Positions 15,766 through 24,505 of a DNA stretch of 34,143 bases are shown one piece after another; the first letter of the stretch is position 1, and each line of letters opens with the position of its first letter. The stretch is from Lachnospiraceae bacterium (GTDB taxonomy: Bacteria; Bacillota; Clostridia; Lachnospirales; Lachnospiraceae): the NCBI GenBank assembly GCA_030523275.1, contig JAUNIX010000032.1:1-34143 (forward strand), in the 5' to 3' direction. A program made the translations under genes and the position numbers. The notes under the pieces are model-generated. The model was given only the letters and a program-made list of their open reading frames with translations. It was not told the origin of the DNA and made no database searches.

Positions 15766-15824
15766 TTGGGGCATATCCCCAATCCCCTAAAATCACCTTT
15801 TGTGATAGCTGTGCATTGAAATGC
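15766..15824. other. Candidate oriT: three stacked inverted repeats beside the relaxase
   Basis: Within 59 bp there are TTGGGG-CATAT-CCCCAA (15766-15782), ATCAC-CTTTT-GTGAT (15792-15806) and GCATT-GA-AATGC (15813-15824). They lie right after the relaxase stop. MOB_P relaxases nick at a site flanked by such repeats, and nothing else explains them. The usual oriT place is upstream of mobC, but there is no room for it there. No nick site can be assigned by eye. Confidence 0.4.
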
Positions 15825-17218
15825 TATCGTTCTTGTTTTTGTATTTTTTGTTCATGCTCTCTCTGTTCACACTCTAAAAACTGTTCAATATTTTTTTGTG
15901 CAATTAGCCATTCCTGCATCTCTTGTTTGACTTTTTGATATTCCTCATAATCTTTTTTCTTTTTCGCTAAAATCTGCTTATAGTGATCATTTAAAACTTT
16001 TACTTTCGGGATCTTTTTTTCTTTTCTTTCATCAAATGCCCTTTTAGCAGCCTTATGGATTTCAATTTCAAATCGATGTTCTTCGTAAAATTGTTTTTCA
16101 TACCCAAACTTTTGATACTCATGATAGATTTCTTTAGTTTTTGAATAATTAATGATATGCTTTTTTAAAACAGCAATCTCTTTTAATTTTTTTTCTTCCT
16201 CTTTGACAGTAGTTAACAGACAATCTTTTTTTGAGATAACTTCATCCGTCTTATTTGCAAGTGCATCTAAATCATCTATGTTATGTTCTCTTAGAAATAC
16301 TAATGTTTTAGCCATTTGTTTAAGATTATAGACAGAAGCCCATCTATAGTAGCCTGGACCTTTTTTCTGTAATTTCATTTCAATATCAATCAAAAGTCCA
16401 ATCTTTAGCTTATGATTTTCCATAAACTTTTTCTTGTCATGTGTGGTTCCAGTAAAGTAATTTTTGATTTCTTCCTCACTGTAACCTATTCCAAGAGATT
16501 TCATTCGAATATACCGTTTTTGTCTCCCTTTTTTTAGTGCGATATACTTTCCTATCTTAACTTGATATCCGTTTTCTTCTAATGACTTTAAAAATTCTTC
16601 CATATTCTTTGGATTAGTTTTTAAAATCTGATCAATATCATCACGGATAGCATCACGAAATGATACCTTCTTTTCATAATCAGTATAGGTATTTCTTTTA
16701 TGATAAGGTTTTGGAGAAATGACAGAAAGGCCATGTTCTAAGCAGATTAAGTCACTGAGTCTTTGCAATGCTCTAGCAGAATAGCTGAAATTTTTAAACT
16801 TATGGGAACAATCAAGATTTGTCGAATTGTAAATGATATGATTATGGATATGTTCTTTATCTGTATGTGTTGCAACGATAAAAGCATGTTTTCCCTTTGT
16901 AAATCTCATAGCTAACTCATAGCCGACTCGGTTTGCTTCTTCGGCTGTAATCTCCCCTGGTTTAAAAGACTGTCGTATCTGATAGGCGATTACATCATTT
17001 GATTGAACTAGACCAGAAATTTGATGATATTTTTGTTTGGAGAGAAGAAACTCTTTATCAACAGTCATTGGATCGCACTCGTAGGAACGAATAAAAATTC
17101 CTTTTTCTGTTTTTTCAGGATTCATTGCATAATCTACTCGTTCTTTTAAACAAGCTGCCAAGCTTTTTCCTTTTAAGTGATGCATGGCAATCAATCTTGT
17201 CGCTGCCAGTTTCCTCAT
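15824..17218 (-). CDS. MOB_P-type relaxase (mobilization nuclease)
   Basis: A 464-aa relaxase with PF03432-type motifs: a likely catalytic Tyr30 (ERVDYAMNPEKT), and the metal-binding HxHNH motif at residues ~123-128 (EHIHNHIIYN), followed by FKNFSYSARALQRLSDLIC. The C-terminal ~200 aa is basic and coiled-coil (a long EEEKKLKE-type helix), ending in a KQER tail. It nicks oriT, stays attached to the 5' end and is carried through the type IV channel. It follows the MobC-like gene by 16 bp. The length is ordinary for the family and no damage is seen. Confidence 0.9.
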   Translation of the reverse strand: MRKLAATRLIAMHHLKGKSLAACLKERVDYAMNPEKTEKGIFIRSYECDPMTVDKEFLLSKQKYHQISGLVQSNDVIAYQIRQSFKPGEITAEEANRVGYELAMRFTKGKHAFIVATHTDKEHIHNHIIYNSTNLDCSHKFKNFSYSARALQRLSDLICLEHGLSVISPKPYHKRNTYTDYEKKVSFRDAIRDDIDQILKTNPKNMEEFLKSLEENGYQVKIGKYIALKKGRQKRYIRMKSLGIGYSEEEIKNYFTGTTHDKKKFMENHKLKIGLLIDIEMKLQKKGPGYYRWASVYNLKQMAKTLVFLREHNIDDLDALANKTDEVISKKDCLLTTVKEEEKKLKEIAVLKKHIINYSKTKEIYHEYQKFGYEKQFYEEHRFEIEIHKAAKRAFDERKEKKIPKVKVLNDHYKQILAKKKKDYEEYQKVKQEMQEWLIAQKNIEQFLECEQREHEQKIQKQER

Positions 17219-17234
17219 CTCCTCTCCATTCGTC

Positions 17235-17540
17235 TTATGAAATCTTTGAAAGTTGATCCATGATATTTCTTGTCATTTCCCAAATTTGATTCAGTCTCAC
17301 TTGTAAATCTTTGATATCAGACAAATAAATGCAGTCAGTCCCATTTGCTTTTTTTGCATATTGATTTAAATTATTACTACACATTCTAAGTAGATAAACA
17401 AGTTCTTTTAGGTCATTAATCTGCAGATTAACATAATAGCCATCAATTGCCATCTTTCTTATAAAAGCGCTCATATTGGTCACTCCAATATACTTCATCT
17501 TTTTCTTGATCTTTTGAATATCCTCATTCGTCATACGCAC
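17235..17540 (-). CDS. mobC: MobC-like relaxosome accessory protein (RHH)
   Basis: A 101-aa protein with an RHH/MobC pattern: NEDIQKIKKKMKYIGVTNMS, then AFIRKMAIDGYYV, then LRMCSNNLNQYAKKAN, which is the classic MobC core. Starts available are a GTG (17540) or an ATG (17534). The frame is open upstream through NKEKRIYVR, which is the beta-strand this family needs, to an ATA at 17565-17567. That ATA overlaps the previous gene's TAA and sits about 11 nt after GGAG. The true start may thus be a non-AUG codon. It binds oriT and helps the relaxase nick. Confidence 0.8.
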   Translation of the reverse strand: MRMTNEDIQKIKKKMKYIGVTNMSAFIRKMAIDGYYVNLQINDLKELVYLLRMCSNNLNQYAKKANGTDCIYLSDIKDLQVRLNQIWEMTRNIMDQLSKIS

Positions 17541-17563
17541 ATAAATACGTTTTTCTTTGTTCG

Positions 17564-17857
17564 TTATCTCTCACTTCTCTCCATTTCTTTTGACATATTT
17601 TTTGTAGTCTTTGATGTTATATGATCTTGCCCTTTATGTAACTGAGTAAGAATGGATGGTCTTTCCTGTAAATTTTCCTTTTTTCCATTGTTGATGATTC
17701 CATCAATCATACCGTAATCATCCTCTATACTCATCTCAACAAATTTTAAATAATTTTCTATCAAAATTTTTTCTTTGTTTATCTTAAATGCCAAATCTTT
17801 TTGTTCTTCTATGATAACAGCTCCATTTATTTCATCCCATTTTTTTATTTCCTCCAT
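17564..17857 (-). CDS. Small acidic-to-basic transfer-operon protein of unknown function
   Basis: A 97-aa protein with an acidic, helical N-terminal half (WDEINGAVIIEEQKDLAFKI) and a basic C-terminal tail (KTTKNMSKEMERSER). Its ERPSILTQLHKGQDH segment closely resembles ERSSVLTQLTENKKR near the end of the RadC gene just upstream. It starts behind AAAGGAGGAATGT and ends with ATAA overlapping the MobC-like gene. I know no function for it; the shared tail suggests a common interaction or secretion signal. Confidence 0.6.
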   Translation of the reverse strand: MEEIKKWDEINGAVIIEEQKDLAFKINKEKILIENYLKFVEMSIEDDYGMIDGIINNGKKENLQERPSILTQLHKGQDHITSKTTKNMSKEMERSER

Positions 17858-17871
17858 AATACATTCCTCCT

Positions 17872-18492
17872 TTATCTATCAATTCCAGTTTGTTTTTTCC
17901 TGTTGTTAATATTTTGATCCGAAATCCTCTTTTTATTTTCTGTTAGCTGAGTAAGGACAGAAGATCGTTCAGCAATCTTTGGCATTTTATCCATATCTAA
18001 CTGTTCAATCTTTGCTGTAAAATGCATTTGATTCAAAGGAAGAATTTGATTTTCTCGAAAAGAATAATAGTCTTTTCCAGGACCAACAATAATATGATCC
18101 ACTATGGGGATTTCCATAAGATTACATAACTGACTAAGATGATCTGTCGTAGTAATATCTGCTTTTGATGGAACAAGCCTGCCACTTGGATGATTATGCA
18201 TAATCATAATATTTGATGCATTTGATAGGATTACACTCTTCATAACTTCCCTTGGATGTGCAAGAGCCATATTTAAAGCTCCTACACTCACGATATTCAT
18301 GTTAATCGGACTAAGATCTGCACGAAGATTGATTACACAAAATACTTCTCTGTCATAATCATCGATGGCTTCTTTGATAACCCTTACAGCAGCCTCCGGA
18401 GTTGTCATTTGCTCTTTGCTATAAAGGGGAGGTTCCTTTACCATGCGAATAGATACTTTATCCAATTGATATTCTTTTTGATGGCTACTCAT
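17872..18492 (-). CDS. radC: RadC-like JAB/MPN+ domain protein
   Basis: A ~206-aa protein with the RadC MPN+ metal site: MHNHPSG followed by SKADITTTD, giving the His-x-His-x7-Ser-x2-Asp JAMM motif. The upstream Glu lies in the YDREVFCVINL strand. The usual N-terminal helix-hairpin-helix of chromosomal RadC is absent, as is typical of copies in mobile elements. The ATG at 18490-18492 is chosen because GGAGGTGCTGATT precedes it. The C-terminal ~45 aa is a basic, disordered tail with ERSSVLTQL, shared with the next gene. Its role may be processing or protection of transferred DNA; it is not proven in this family. Confidence 0.85.
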   Translation of the reverse strand: MSSHQKEYQLDKVSIRMVKEPPLYSKEQMTTPEAAVRVIKEAIDDYDREVFCVINLRADLSPINMNIVSVGALNMALAHPREVMKSVILSNASNIMIMHNHPSGRLVPSKADITTTDHLSQLCNLMEIPIVDHIIVGPGKDYYSFRENQILPLNQMHFTAKIEQLDMDKMPKIAERSSVLTQLTENKKRISDQNINNRKKQTGIDR

Positions 18493-18622
18493 AATCAGCA
18501 CCTCCATAAAAAGGAATCTGTATCAGGAATTCTTCCTCTTTTAATTCTTTTAACTTGTCGTGCAAATGTTTTACCGTAAATTTTTCTCTATTCTTATAAC
18601 ATTCTTTTTTATCATTGTTCAT
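18485..18622 (-). CDS. 45-aa small protein coupled to radC
   Basis: A short frame starting MNNDKKECYKNREKFTVKHL and continuing LHDKLKELKEEEF to GGADYE. AAAGGAGATATTT gives a strong SD, and its TAG overlaps the radC start (ATGAGTAG). It is charged and helical, with one Cys. The overlap and SD make it a real gene, but no family is recognised. Confidence 0.6.
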   Translation of the reverse strand: MNNDKKECYKNREKFTVKHLHDKLKELKEEEFLIQIPFYGGADYE

Positions 18623-18652
18623 AAATATCTCCTTTAAATAGATCAGATTTTA

Positions 18653-18674
18653 CAGGCGGACTCTTGTCCGCCTG
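18653..18674 (-). other. Stable hairpin inside the transfer operon
   Basis: CAGGCGGAC (18653-18661) and GTCCGCCTG (18666-18674) form a 9-bp GC-rich stem with a TCTT loop, just after the CD1107-like stop. On the minus strand it is followed by TAAAATCT, too poor in T for strong termination. It may be a partial attenuator, RNA stability element or processing site that sets the ratio of channel proteins to relaxosome proteins. Confidence 0.45.
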
Positions 18675-18681
18675 CTCCTTG

Positions 18682-19398
18682 TTAATCTTCTTCCTCGAAA
18701 TACTCCGAATCATTCTCTTCAAAAAACGCATCTTCGTTCTTATCCAAATCTCCTTGTGGATGTTCATAATCTTCTTCCCCTAAAAAATCATCCTCTTCCT
18801 TCTCATCATAATCTACATCCGGATCAATATTTGTTGCTGCTTGTGTCTTTTTCTTTTTTACATAACCATAAATTCCGGTCATTCCTCCAACAAGTAAGAT
18901 TGCAAGCAGTATAAAAATTGCTTTTAAGTCCATATTCTTTTTTTCTTTCTTTTCTGGTATTTCTTTTATAACCTCTGTTGTCTCCTCCTCAATTGTTTCC
19001 TTTTTTTCTTTTTCATTTGTCATTGCCTGATATTCTTCGATTTCATCTTTATCCATCAAGGATAACAGATCCGATTCATCCACCTGATTTAAGAAATGGA
19101 CTGTCTTTTCTCCATTAGCATCCCGATCAATGATCAGATAAAAGTAATTTCCATTTTTTGTCGTGATAGTTAAAAATTCTTTTTTACTGCTCTTACTATC
19201 ATCAACTAAAGATGCATTTCCTTCTGGAGTCAACGCCTCATTTTTTAACCCCTTATCTTTTTTCTTTGACTCTGTACTCGTTTTACCATCCGCATTGATA
19301 TCACCCTCTACAAAGGCAAAGACTGGTGTAACCAACATACTAATGCTTAATATACCAGTAAGTACTCCGGCAGCTATTTTATTTTCCCATTTTTTCAT
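18682..19398 (-). CDS. CD1107-like membrane-anchored surface protein (DUF4366-type)
   Basis: A 238-aa protein with a signal peptide (residues 1-28, ending TPVFA), a Ser/Lys-rich linker, a ~75-aa domain with ITTKNGNYFYLIIDRDANGE (the DUF4366 hallmark), a Glu-rich stretch, one membrane segment (IFILLAILLVGGMTGIYGY, ~residues 164-182) and a very acidic cytoplasmic tail. This is the CD1107 family, always found next to DUF4315 and the NlpC/P60 gene in Tn1549-type elements and thought to be a structural part of the transfer channel. The start overlaps DUF4315 by 20 bp, behind GGAGGAACATA. Confidence 0.88.
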   Translation of the reverse strand: MKKWENKIAAGVLTGILSISMLVTPVFAFVEGDINADGKTSTESKKKDKGLKNEALTPEGNASLVDDSKSSKKEFLTITTKNGNYFYLIIDRDANGEKTVHFLNQVDESDLLSLMDKDEIEEYQAMTNEKEKKETIEEETTEVIKEIPEKKEKKNMDLKAIFILLAILLVGGMTGIYGYVKKKKTQAATNIDPDVDYDEKEEDDFLGEEDYEHPQGDLDKNEDAFFEENDSEYFEEED

Positions 19399-19636
19399 TA
19401 TGTTCCTCCTCTCCCAAAACCTCTAATAAATCTTTTTTTGGTGTATTGACAGACGCATACTGAATTAACCTTGCAAGCTGCTGTGGTGTTAAGTTTGCCC
19501 CATGTACAATATTCTGAATTTGAGTATTTTCCTCTTCTCGATACTTTTCTTCTAACAAGCTAATACGTTCTTCTAATTTATCTTTGCGGGAATAGAGCTT
19601 ATTAAGCTCCATTCCCAGCTTTTCTAATCTGGTCAT
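19379..19636 (-). CDS. DUF4315-type small coiled-coil protein
   Basis: An 85-aa protein with an N-terminal coiled coil (RLEKLGMELNKLYSRKDKLE, then SLLEEKY) and a C-terminal TPQQLARLIQYA motif, which is the pattern of DUF4315. The family occurs between the NlpC/P60 hydrolase and the CD1107-like protein, as here. The function is unknown; it may connect them. The SD AAGGAGGAATTTTAG is strong. Confidence 0.88.
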   Translation of the reverse strand: MTRLEKLGMELNKLYSRKDKLEERISLLEEKYREEENTQIQNIVHGANLTPQQLARLIQYASVNTPKKDLLEVLGEEEHNEKMGK

Positions 19637-19654
19637 AACTAAAATTCCTCCTTT

Positions 19655-22060
19655 TTATGGTAAACGTCCAACACAGTACCAATGCTGTTGCCAGTAACTT
19701 GTATTAATCGTAGAAATCTGACACGGATGACCACTATGGATCATCTTGCCATCACCAAGATAGATGCCTACATGGCTCGCTCCTTTTGTATTATAGGTTC
19801 CTTTAAAAAAGATTAAATCTCCTGGTCTCATTTGTGATTTAGGTATAATTCTGCATTTTTCTTTTAACCCATTTGCCGTCAGTCTGCCAAAATTCCATCC
19901 TGCACCGCAGTGGTTAATCGCATAAGATACAAAGCCGGAACAATCAAAACCACTTGGTGAGTATCCTCCCCAAACATATGGGGTTCCTAAATATTTCTTA
20001 GCTTCCTGTATTAATTTAGCTGCTTTCGTAGAAGTTCCTTCGTAAGCACCATCAGTATACAAATGCTTCGTTCCTGTTGTCATATAAAAATACGGATTAT
20101 AATGAACACCTTTTACGATAAATTCAATTTGTAATCGTTCATAACGATCTACTTTGGCAATCTTTTGTCCTTCTTTTACGGTGTCTTGATAGGAAACACT
20201 GATATTTTTTATTCCCTCAAATTTTATGCGGTACCCATCGGAATCCTCTAATATCAAAGAATTGCTGTTTTTCATCGTAACGGTTCCATTCATCACAGCT
20301 AAAAGTTCTGTGCCCTCTGGAACACAAAGATCCATATGTTCATATTTCTTAACCTTTCCGGTTGCTTCATCCAAACGATATCCATAAATACCACTAATAT
20401 TTTCATGCCAGTTAGCATCAATTGGTGTACCATAAAACTGACGATTTCCTTTTGATTCAACATAAACCTGATACATTTGTTTTTGTTCATCATTTAATCT
20501 ATTTTTTAGTATGTTTTTCAGATTTTTTGATATAAGTGTCACATTACATTCTTTGACATTTTTCGACGTTTTTACCTCAATTTCTTCCCCTTTTCCTCCT
20601 GCATAGTAAGCGGTAAACGTTTTATGTCCCCAGTTTTGTGCTGTTGTATGACTGTCAAAATAGATATCAAAATCTACACCATATTTTGCAAATGCCCCTG
20701 TATCTTCTGCTTTATAGAGTGTTCCGTTCATAATAATCTCGGTTCCAAGAGGCACAGTTGGATTTTTTGCATCAACAGCGATCGTATGATCTGCCCTTGG
20801 TTTTGTTCCAGTAGCAGTGTTCCCACCAGCCCATTTGCCACAACATAAAACACAATTACAGTAACCAGATGTCACCACATTTCCTAGTGACTGCCCTTTC
20901 TTTACTTTTGATGTAATCGTTTTCGTTCCTATAAAAGTCTCTTTCTTTAACTGATACTGTTTTTTAAAGATCTGATTCAGTTCATGTTTTATAACTAGTC
21001 CATAATGAAAATCCCCATATTTTGCACATAGATAACTGATTAATTCCACAGGATCATGTCCGATCTCATCAATGTTATAGTTATATTCATCATAACTACC
21101 GGAGCTTTCCATATCGTTGATCTTTTTTTGCAGCTTGGCTTCTAATTTTGTATAATACGCTTCCGCTTTTGTAATATCGTCATCATCTGCCGGCCAGGAA
21201 GTTGCTGTTACTACCGTTAAAACACCGCCTGCAAGAATAGAACAGGAATTAGTTACCGTAGTAAACAGGGTAAAAATGATAAAAAAAATAAGCATTTCCT
21301 TTACAAGGGTATCCTTATTTTCGAAAAAATAATGAAAGCTATTTTCAATCTTTTCAATCAGACTAGTAGCTGCATTAGCAGTTTCCTTTGCTCCTTGGCT
21401 GCCGCCTTCAAAAGCTTCTTTTTCTGCTTTTCTTTTTGCATATTCTTTTTTTAATTCTCTCTTTTGCATCCACTTAGAAAAGGGATTAGAATTTAGATTT
21501 GGATTTTCCATCTGCTCTTTTACATAGAGTCGATCCATCTCTTCTTTTTGTCCTATTTTTTCTAGTTTTTGTACCTGTTTTGATCTTTTAAGCTTTCTAC
21601 TGTACCCGATAGAAAATGCGGTATCAACAGTCTTTTGAGCGCCATATATGCCATCATTGGCTGCTTTTATCGATACATTGTCATCTTCATTTTTTCTTTC
21701 CACAATCTTATGATTTTGACTCACCAAAAAAGCTTTCGTACTAGAAAAAAATGTTTTCTCCAAAGACTTTTTTATATGTTCCTTTTTTAAGTGTATCTGA
21801 CCATCTGAGCCTTGTTCTGGTGTACCTAATTTCTTCTTTTGCTTTTTCTTTCCTCCAGTCTGTTCTTCTTTCGGATCGTGGATATCAAAACGCAATTTTG
21901 AATTTTTCTTTCTTTTTATAGATTCTTCTGTCAGTTTCACCTCCTTTGCTTTGACAGAAGATTTCTTTTTTGTTGTTATTTTTTTCTTTCCATCCTTCTT
22001 ATCTTTGTTTTGCAGTATCTTTGTCTTATCTTCATCTACAAATTTTAGTTTTTTAGACAC
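19655..22060 (-). CDS. CD1108-like cell-wall hydrolase: 3D domain, degenerate M23-like fold and NlpC/P60
   Basis: The 801-aa protein has a long basic, disordered N-terminus (residues 1-250), a membrane segment (~257-285, IFFIIFTLFTTVTNS), a 3D domain (~400-480, with VPLGTEII, EDTGAF and VDFDIYF), an M23-like beta domain (~535-660), and a C-terminal NlpC/P60 peptidase. That peptidase has Cys706 (GFDCSGF), His ~763 (SHVGIYLG) and HSGHP. It should open the peptidoglycan for the channel, like Tn916 Orf14. The M23-like part keeps GTELLAVMNGTV but lacks HLHFE (it reads ERLQIEF), so it is probably a non-catalytic binding domain. The start is a GTG directly after the VirB4 stop, behind GGTGAGG. Confidence 0.88.
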   Translation of the reverse strand: MSKKLKFVDEDKTKILQNKDKKDGKKKITTKKKSSVKAKEVKLTEESIKRKKNSKLRFDIHDPKEEQTGGKKKQKKKLGTPEQGSDGQIHLKKEHIKKSLEKTFFSSTKAFLVSQNHKIVERKNEDDNVSIKAANDGIYGAQKTVDTAFSIGYSRKLKRSKQVQKLEKIGQKEEMDRLYVKEQMENPNLNSNPFSKWMQKRELKKEYAKRKAEKEAFEGGSQGAKETANAATSLIEKIENSFHYFFENKDTLVKEMLIFFIIFTLFTTVTNSCSILAGGVLTVVTATSWPADDDDITKAEAYYTKLEAKLQKKINDMESSGSYDEYNYNIDEIGHDPVELISYLCAKYGDFHYGLVIKHELNQIFKKQYQLKKETFIGTKTITSKVKKGQSLGNVVTSGYCNCVLCCGKWAGGNTATGTKPRADHTIAVDAKNPTVPLGTEIIMNGTLYKAEDTGAFAKYGVDFDIYFDSHTTAQNWGHKTFTAYYAGGKGEEIEVKTSKNVKECNVTLISKNLKNILKNRLNDEQKQMYQVYVESKGNRQFYGTPIDANWHENISGIYGYRLDEATGKVKKYEHMDLCVPEGTELLAVMNGTVTMKNSNSLILEDSDGYRIKFEGIKNISVSYQDTVKEGQKIAKVDRYERLQIEFIVKGVHYNPYFYMTTGTKHLYTDGAYEGTSTKAAKLIQEAKKYLGTPYVWGGYSPSGFDCSGFVSYAINHCGAGWNFGRLTANGLKEKCRIIPKSQMRPGDLIFFKGTYNTKGASHVGIYLGDGKMIHSGHPCQISTINTSYWQQHWYCVGRLP

Positions 22061-24505
22061 TTAATTCACCTCACCAGGCGTTACCTCTGACAGTTTTGTC
22101 GTCATAATTTTATATAATTCAAGATCAGTTGGAAAATGGTCAATAAATGGTAAAATTACATTTCCATAAAAAAGAAGCCCTTCTCCTTCACCAGAATGAG
22201 TAACATAGGAAAGCTGATGTTCAGAAATGTTTAATTGTTCTGCTAAAATCTTACGATCTCCTGCTGCCTGATTTAACATATATACAAAATCCGAATTTTC
22301 AAAAATATTCTCGACTTCTCTTGAAGAAAGCAAATCTTTTACATTCTGTGTGATTCCAGTCGGAATACCGCCCCATTTTCGGAATCGTTTCCAAATCTCC
22401 ACTGAATAAGCTGCTGTTTGTTCCTCTCGAAGGAGTAGATGAAACTCATCCATATAATAACGTGTTGTCTTTCCTTCGCTTCGGTTAGCAGTCACTCTAC
22501 CCCATACCTGATCCTGTACAATCAACATACCAATTTTTTTCAACTGCTTTCCCAACTCTTTAATGTCATAACAAACTAACCGATTATGGATATCCACGTT
22601 TGTCCTATGATTAAAAAGATTTAAGGAACCAGTGACATATATCTCAAGAGCTGTCGCCACATGATGAGCTTCCTTTTCATCCTGTTCTAAAAGTGCATGA
22701 TAAAGATCTTCTAAAAGCGGCATATTCTCTGGCCTTGGATCTTCAAAATATCTCTGATAAATTTGATGGACACAACGATCGATCACTGTTTTTTCAACAG
22801 GCTGTAACCCCTCTTTTCCTCCAACAATCAGTTCACAAAGAGATAAAATAAAATCAGCTTTTAAAGCAATCGGATTATCCTCCTCGGAATAATTACTATT
22901 GATATCCATTGGATTGATATACTGATCAGAAGTAGGACTGACTTTGATAACCTGTCCCTCTAATCGTTGTACAAGCGCCGTATATTCAGCTTCTGGATCA
23001 GAAATGATAATATCATCATCTGTCACCAAAAAAGCGTTTGTAATCTCACGTTTGGCACTGAATGACTTCCCAGAACCAGGCGTCCCTAAGATTAATCCAT
23101 TTGGATTTTTTAATAACTTACGATCGACCATAATAAGATTATTAGAAAGTGCATTTAATCCATAATAAAGAGCCTGTGTATCACTCTGAAATAATTCTTG
23201 TGTCGTAAATGGAACAAAGATTGCTGTTGAACTTGTTGTTAGAGCTCTTTGAATCTCAATCTGGTTATGCGCTAGCGGAAGGCTACTCATAAGCCCCTGC
23301 TCCTGCTGAAAATCAAGTCTTATTAAGTTACAGTTATGTTTTTGCGCAATACTAGAAGCCTGAAAGATATTATTTTCTAATTCCTGTACTGTCTTTCCAG
23401 TATTCAAAATAAGAAATGTGATCAAAAACATACGCTCATTTTGACTCTGTAATTCTTTTAATAAGGCTTTTGCATCTTTTCCATAAACTGCAAGATCTGA
23501 CGGGATAATATCCATGTCATAGCCTGCACGTACGGCTTTTTTCTGCTCTTCGATTTTAGAACGATCCAGTTCTGTAATTGTACGTTTGATAGTCTTGATT
23601 GCCTCCGTCTGATCAACTGACTGAATATGGATTGTAACAATTTCGGAAGATTCCATATCCAAAAATTCCTTTAATACCTGGTCACTTAAATCAGAAGCCG
23701 TGATTGATAAAAATGACATTGCACCATGAATATCTCCCATCGTAAACGTTCTGCCACCTGGAAAACAAAACGAAGAGGGGGCAATAAAATCTTTTGCCGA
23801 TAATCCTGACTTAGAAAGCCAGTCCCATTCAAAATAAAATCTGTCGTTCTCACCCATATGAAACATAGAATGCATTAAGTGTAATCGCGCTTTCCCATCC
23901 AGTACCTTTGCTTGTACTCCTAATCGATGGAAATTATTTAATAGATTAGTCTGTATATGTTCTAGTCTTGGTCTTGCTTGTCGTATGGACTCAGCTTCAA
24001 TACCAAATGTGATATATTTTGTTTTCGTTAGTCCATGATTTCCCTGTGACAATTGATTTTTTAACATGCCTTGATATTCTGTACGAATACTACAAAAAGC
24101 ATCATTTTTTTGTGGAATTTGAATTGTTTTTTCAAAAGATTTTAAATCTGTTGCCATATTCATAAAAGACAATTCAAACTGGATTGAACTATCAAAATAA
24201 TTCAAAAATCCACACCACTCTTCAAAAATAGCTGTTTTGTCTTCTTGTTGTGCCAACTGATAGTTGATGTCCTGAAACTGAATGGTCTTTGTATAATAAT
24301 GATCTTTTACACGACAGATACCATCTGTGAACATGCGTTCAAACGGAATGCTTTGCTGTGCAGTTTTTGGAACTGTTCCCTTCTTCTTCGCTTTATCAAT
24401 CACCGATTGAATCTGTCTTTGCTGTTTTTTTGTTAACCCTGATGGAATTCTAAAATTTCTTTTTGGTTCCTTTTTTTGGAACAGATCTTTTAGAAACTGA
24501 AACAA
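22061..24505 (-). CDS. virB4: VirB4-type conjugation ATPase
   Basis: An 814-aa ATPase with Walker A GTPGSGKS at about residue 475 and Walker B RYYMDEFHLLL at about 685. A PTSDQYINPMDIN segment and TGITQNVKDLL near the C-terminus are typical of the Gram-positive VirB4/TrsE branch. It powers the type IV secretion channel at the inner face of the membrane. The start is a TTG (24503-24505) behind GAGGTGAGAGCGA, overlapping the PrgI gene by 56 bp. The stop (TAA) directly abuts the GTG of the hydrolase gene. Full-length and apparently intact. Confidence 0.92.
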   Translation of the reverse strand: MFQFLKDLFQKKEPKRNFRIPSGLTKKQQRQIQSVIDKAKKKGTVPKTAQQSIPFERMFTDGICRVKDHYYTKTIQFQDINYQLAQQEDKTAIFEEWCGFLNYFDSSIQFELSFMNMATDLKSFEKTIQIPQKNDAFCSIRTEYQGMLKNQLSQGNHGLTKTKYITFGIEAESIRQARPRLEHIQTNLLNNFHRLGVQAKVLDGKARLHLMHSMFHMGENDRFYFEWDWLSKSGLSAKDFIAPSSFCFPGGRTFTMGDIHGAMSFLSITASDLSDQVLKEFLDMESSEIVTIHIQSVDQTEAIKTIKRTITELDRSKIEEQKKAVRAGYDMDIIPSDLAVYGKDAKALLKELQSQNERMFLITFLILNTGKTVQELENNIFQASSIAQKHNCNLIRLDFQQEQGLMSSLPLAHNQIEIQRALTTSSTAIFVPFTTQELFQSDTQALYYGLNALSNNLIMVDRKLLKNPNGLILGTPGSGKSFSAKREITNAFLVTDDDIIISDPEAEYTALVQRLEGQVIKVSPTSDQYINPMDINSNYSEEDNPIALKADFILSLCELIVGGKEGLQPVEKTVIDRCVHQIYQRYFEDPRPENMPLLEDLYHALLEQDEKEAHHVATALEIYVTGSLNLFNHRTNVDIHNRLVCYDIKELGKQLKKIGMLIVQDQVWGRVTANRSEGKTTRYYMDEFHLLLREEQTAAYSVEIWKRFRKWGGIPTGITQNVKDLLSSREVENIFENSDFVYMLNQAAGDRKILAEQLNISEHQLSYVTHSGEGEGLLFYGNVILPFIDHFPTDLELYKIMTTKLSEVTPGEVN

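Noticed and set aside
15693..15938. Plus-strand frame rich in Cys and Ser next to the relaxase
   Set aside because: It crosses the terminator and the inverted repeats and overlaps the relaxase 3' end; its composition is the antisense of a Lys/Glu coiled coil.
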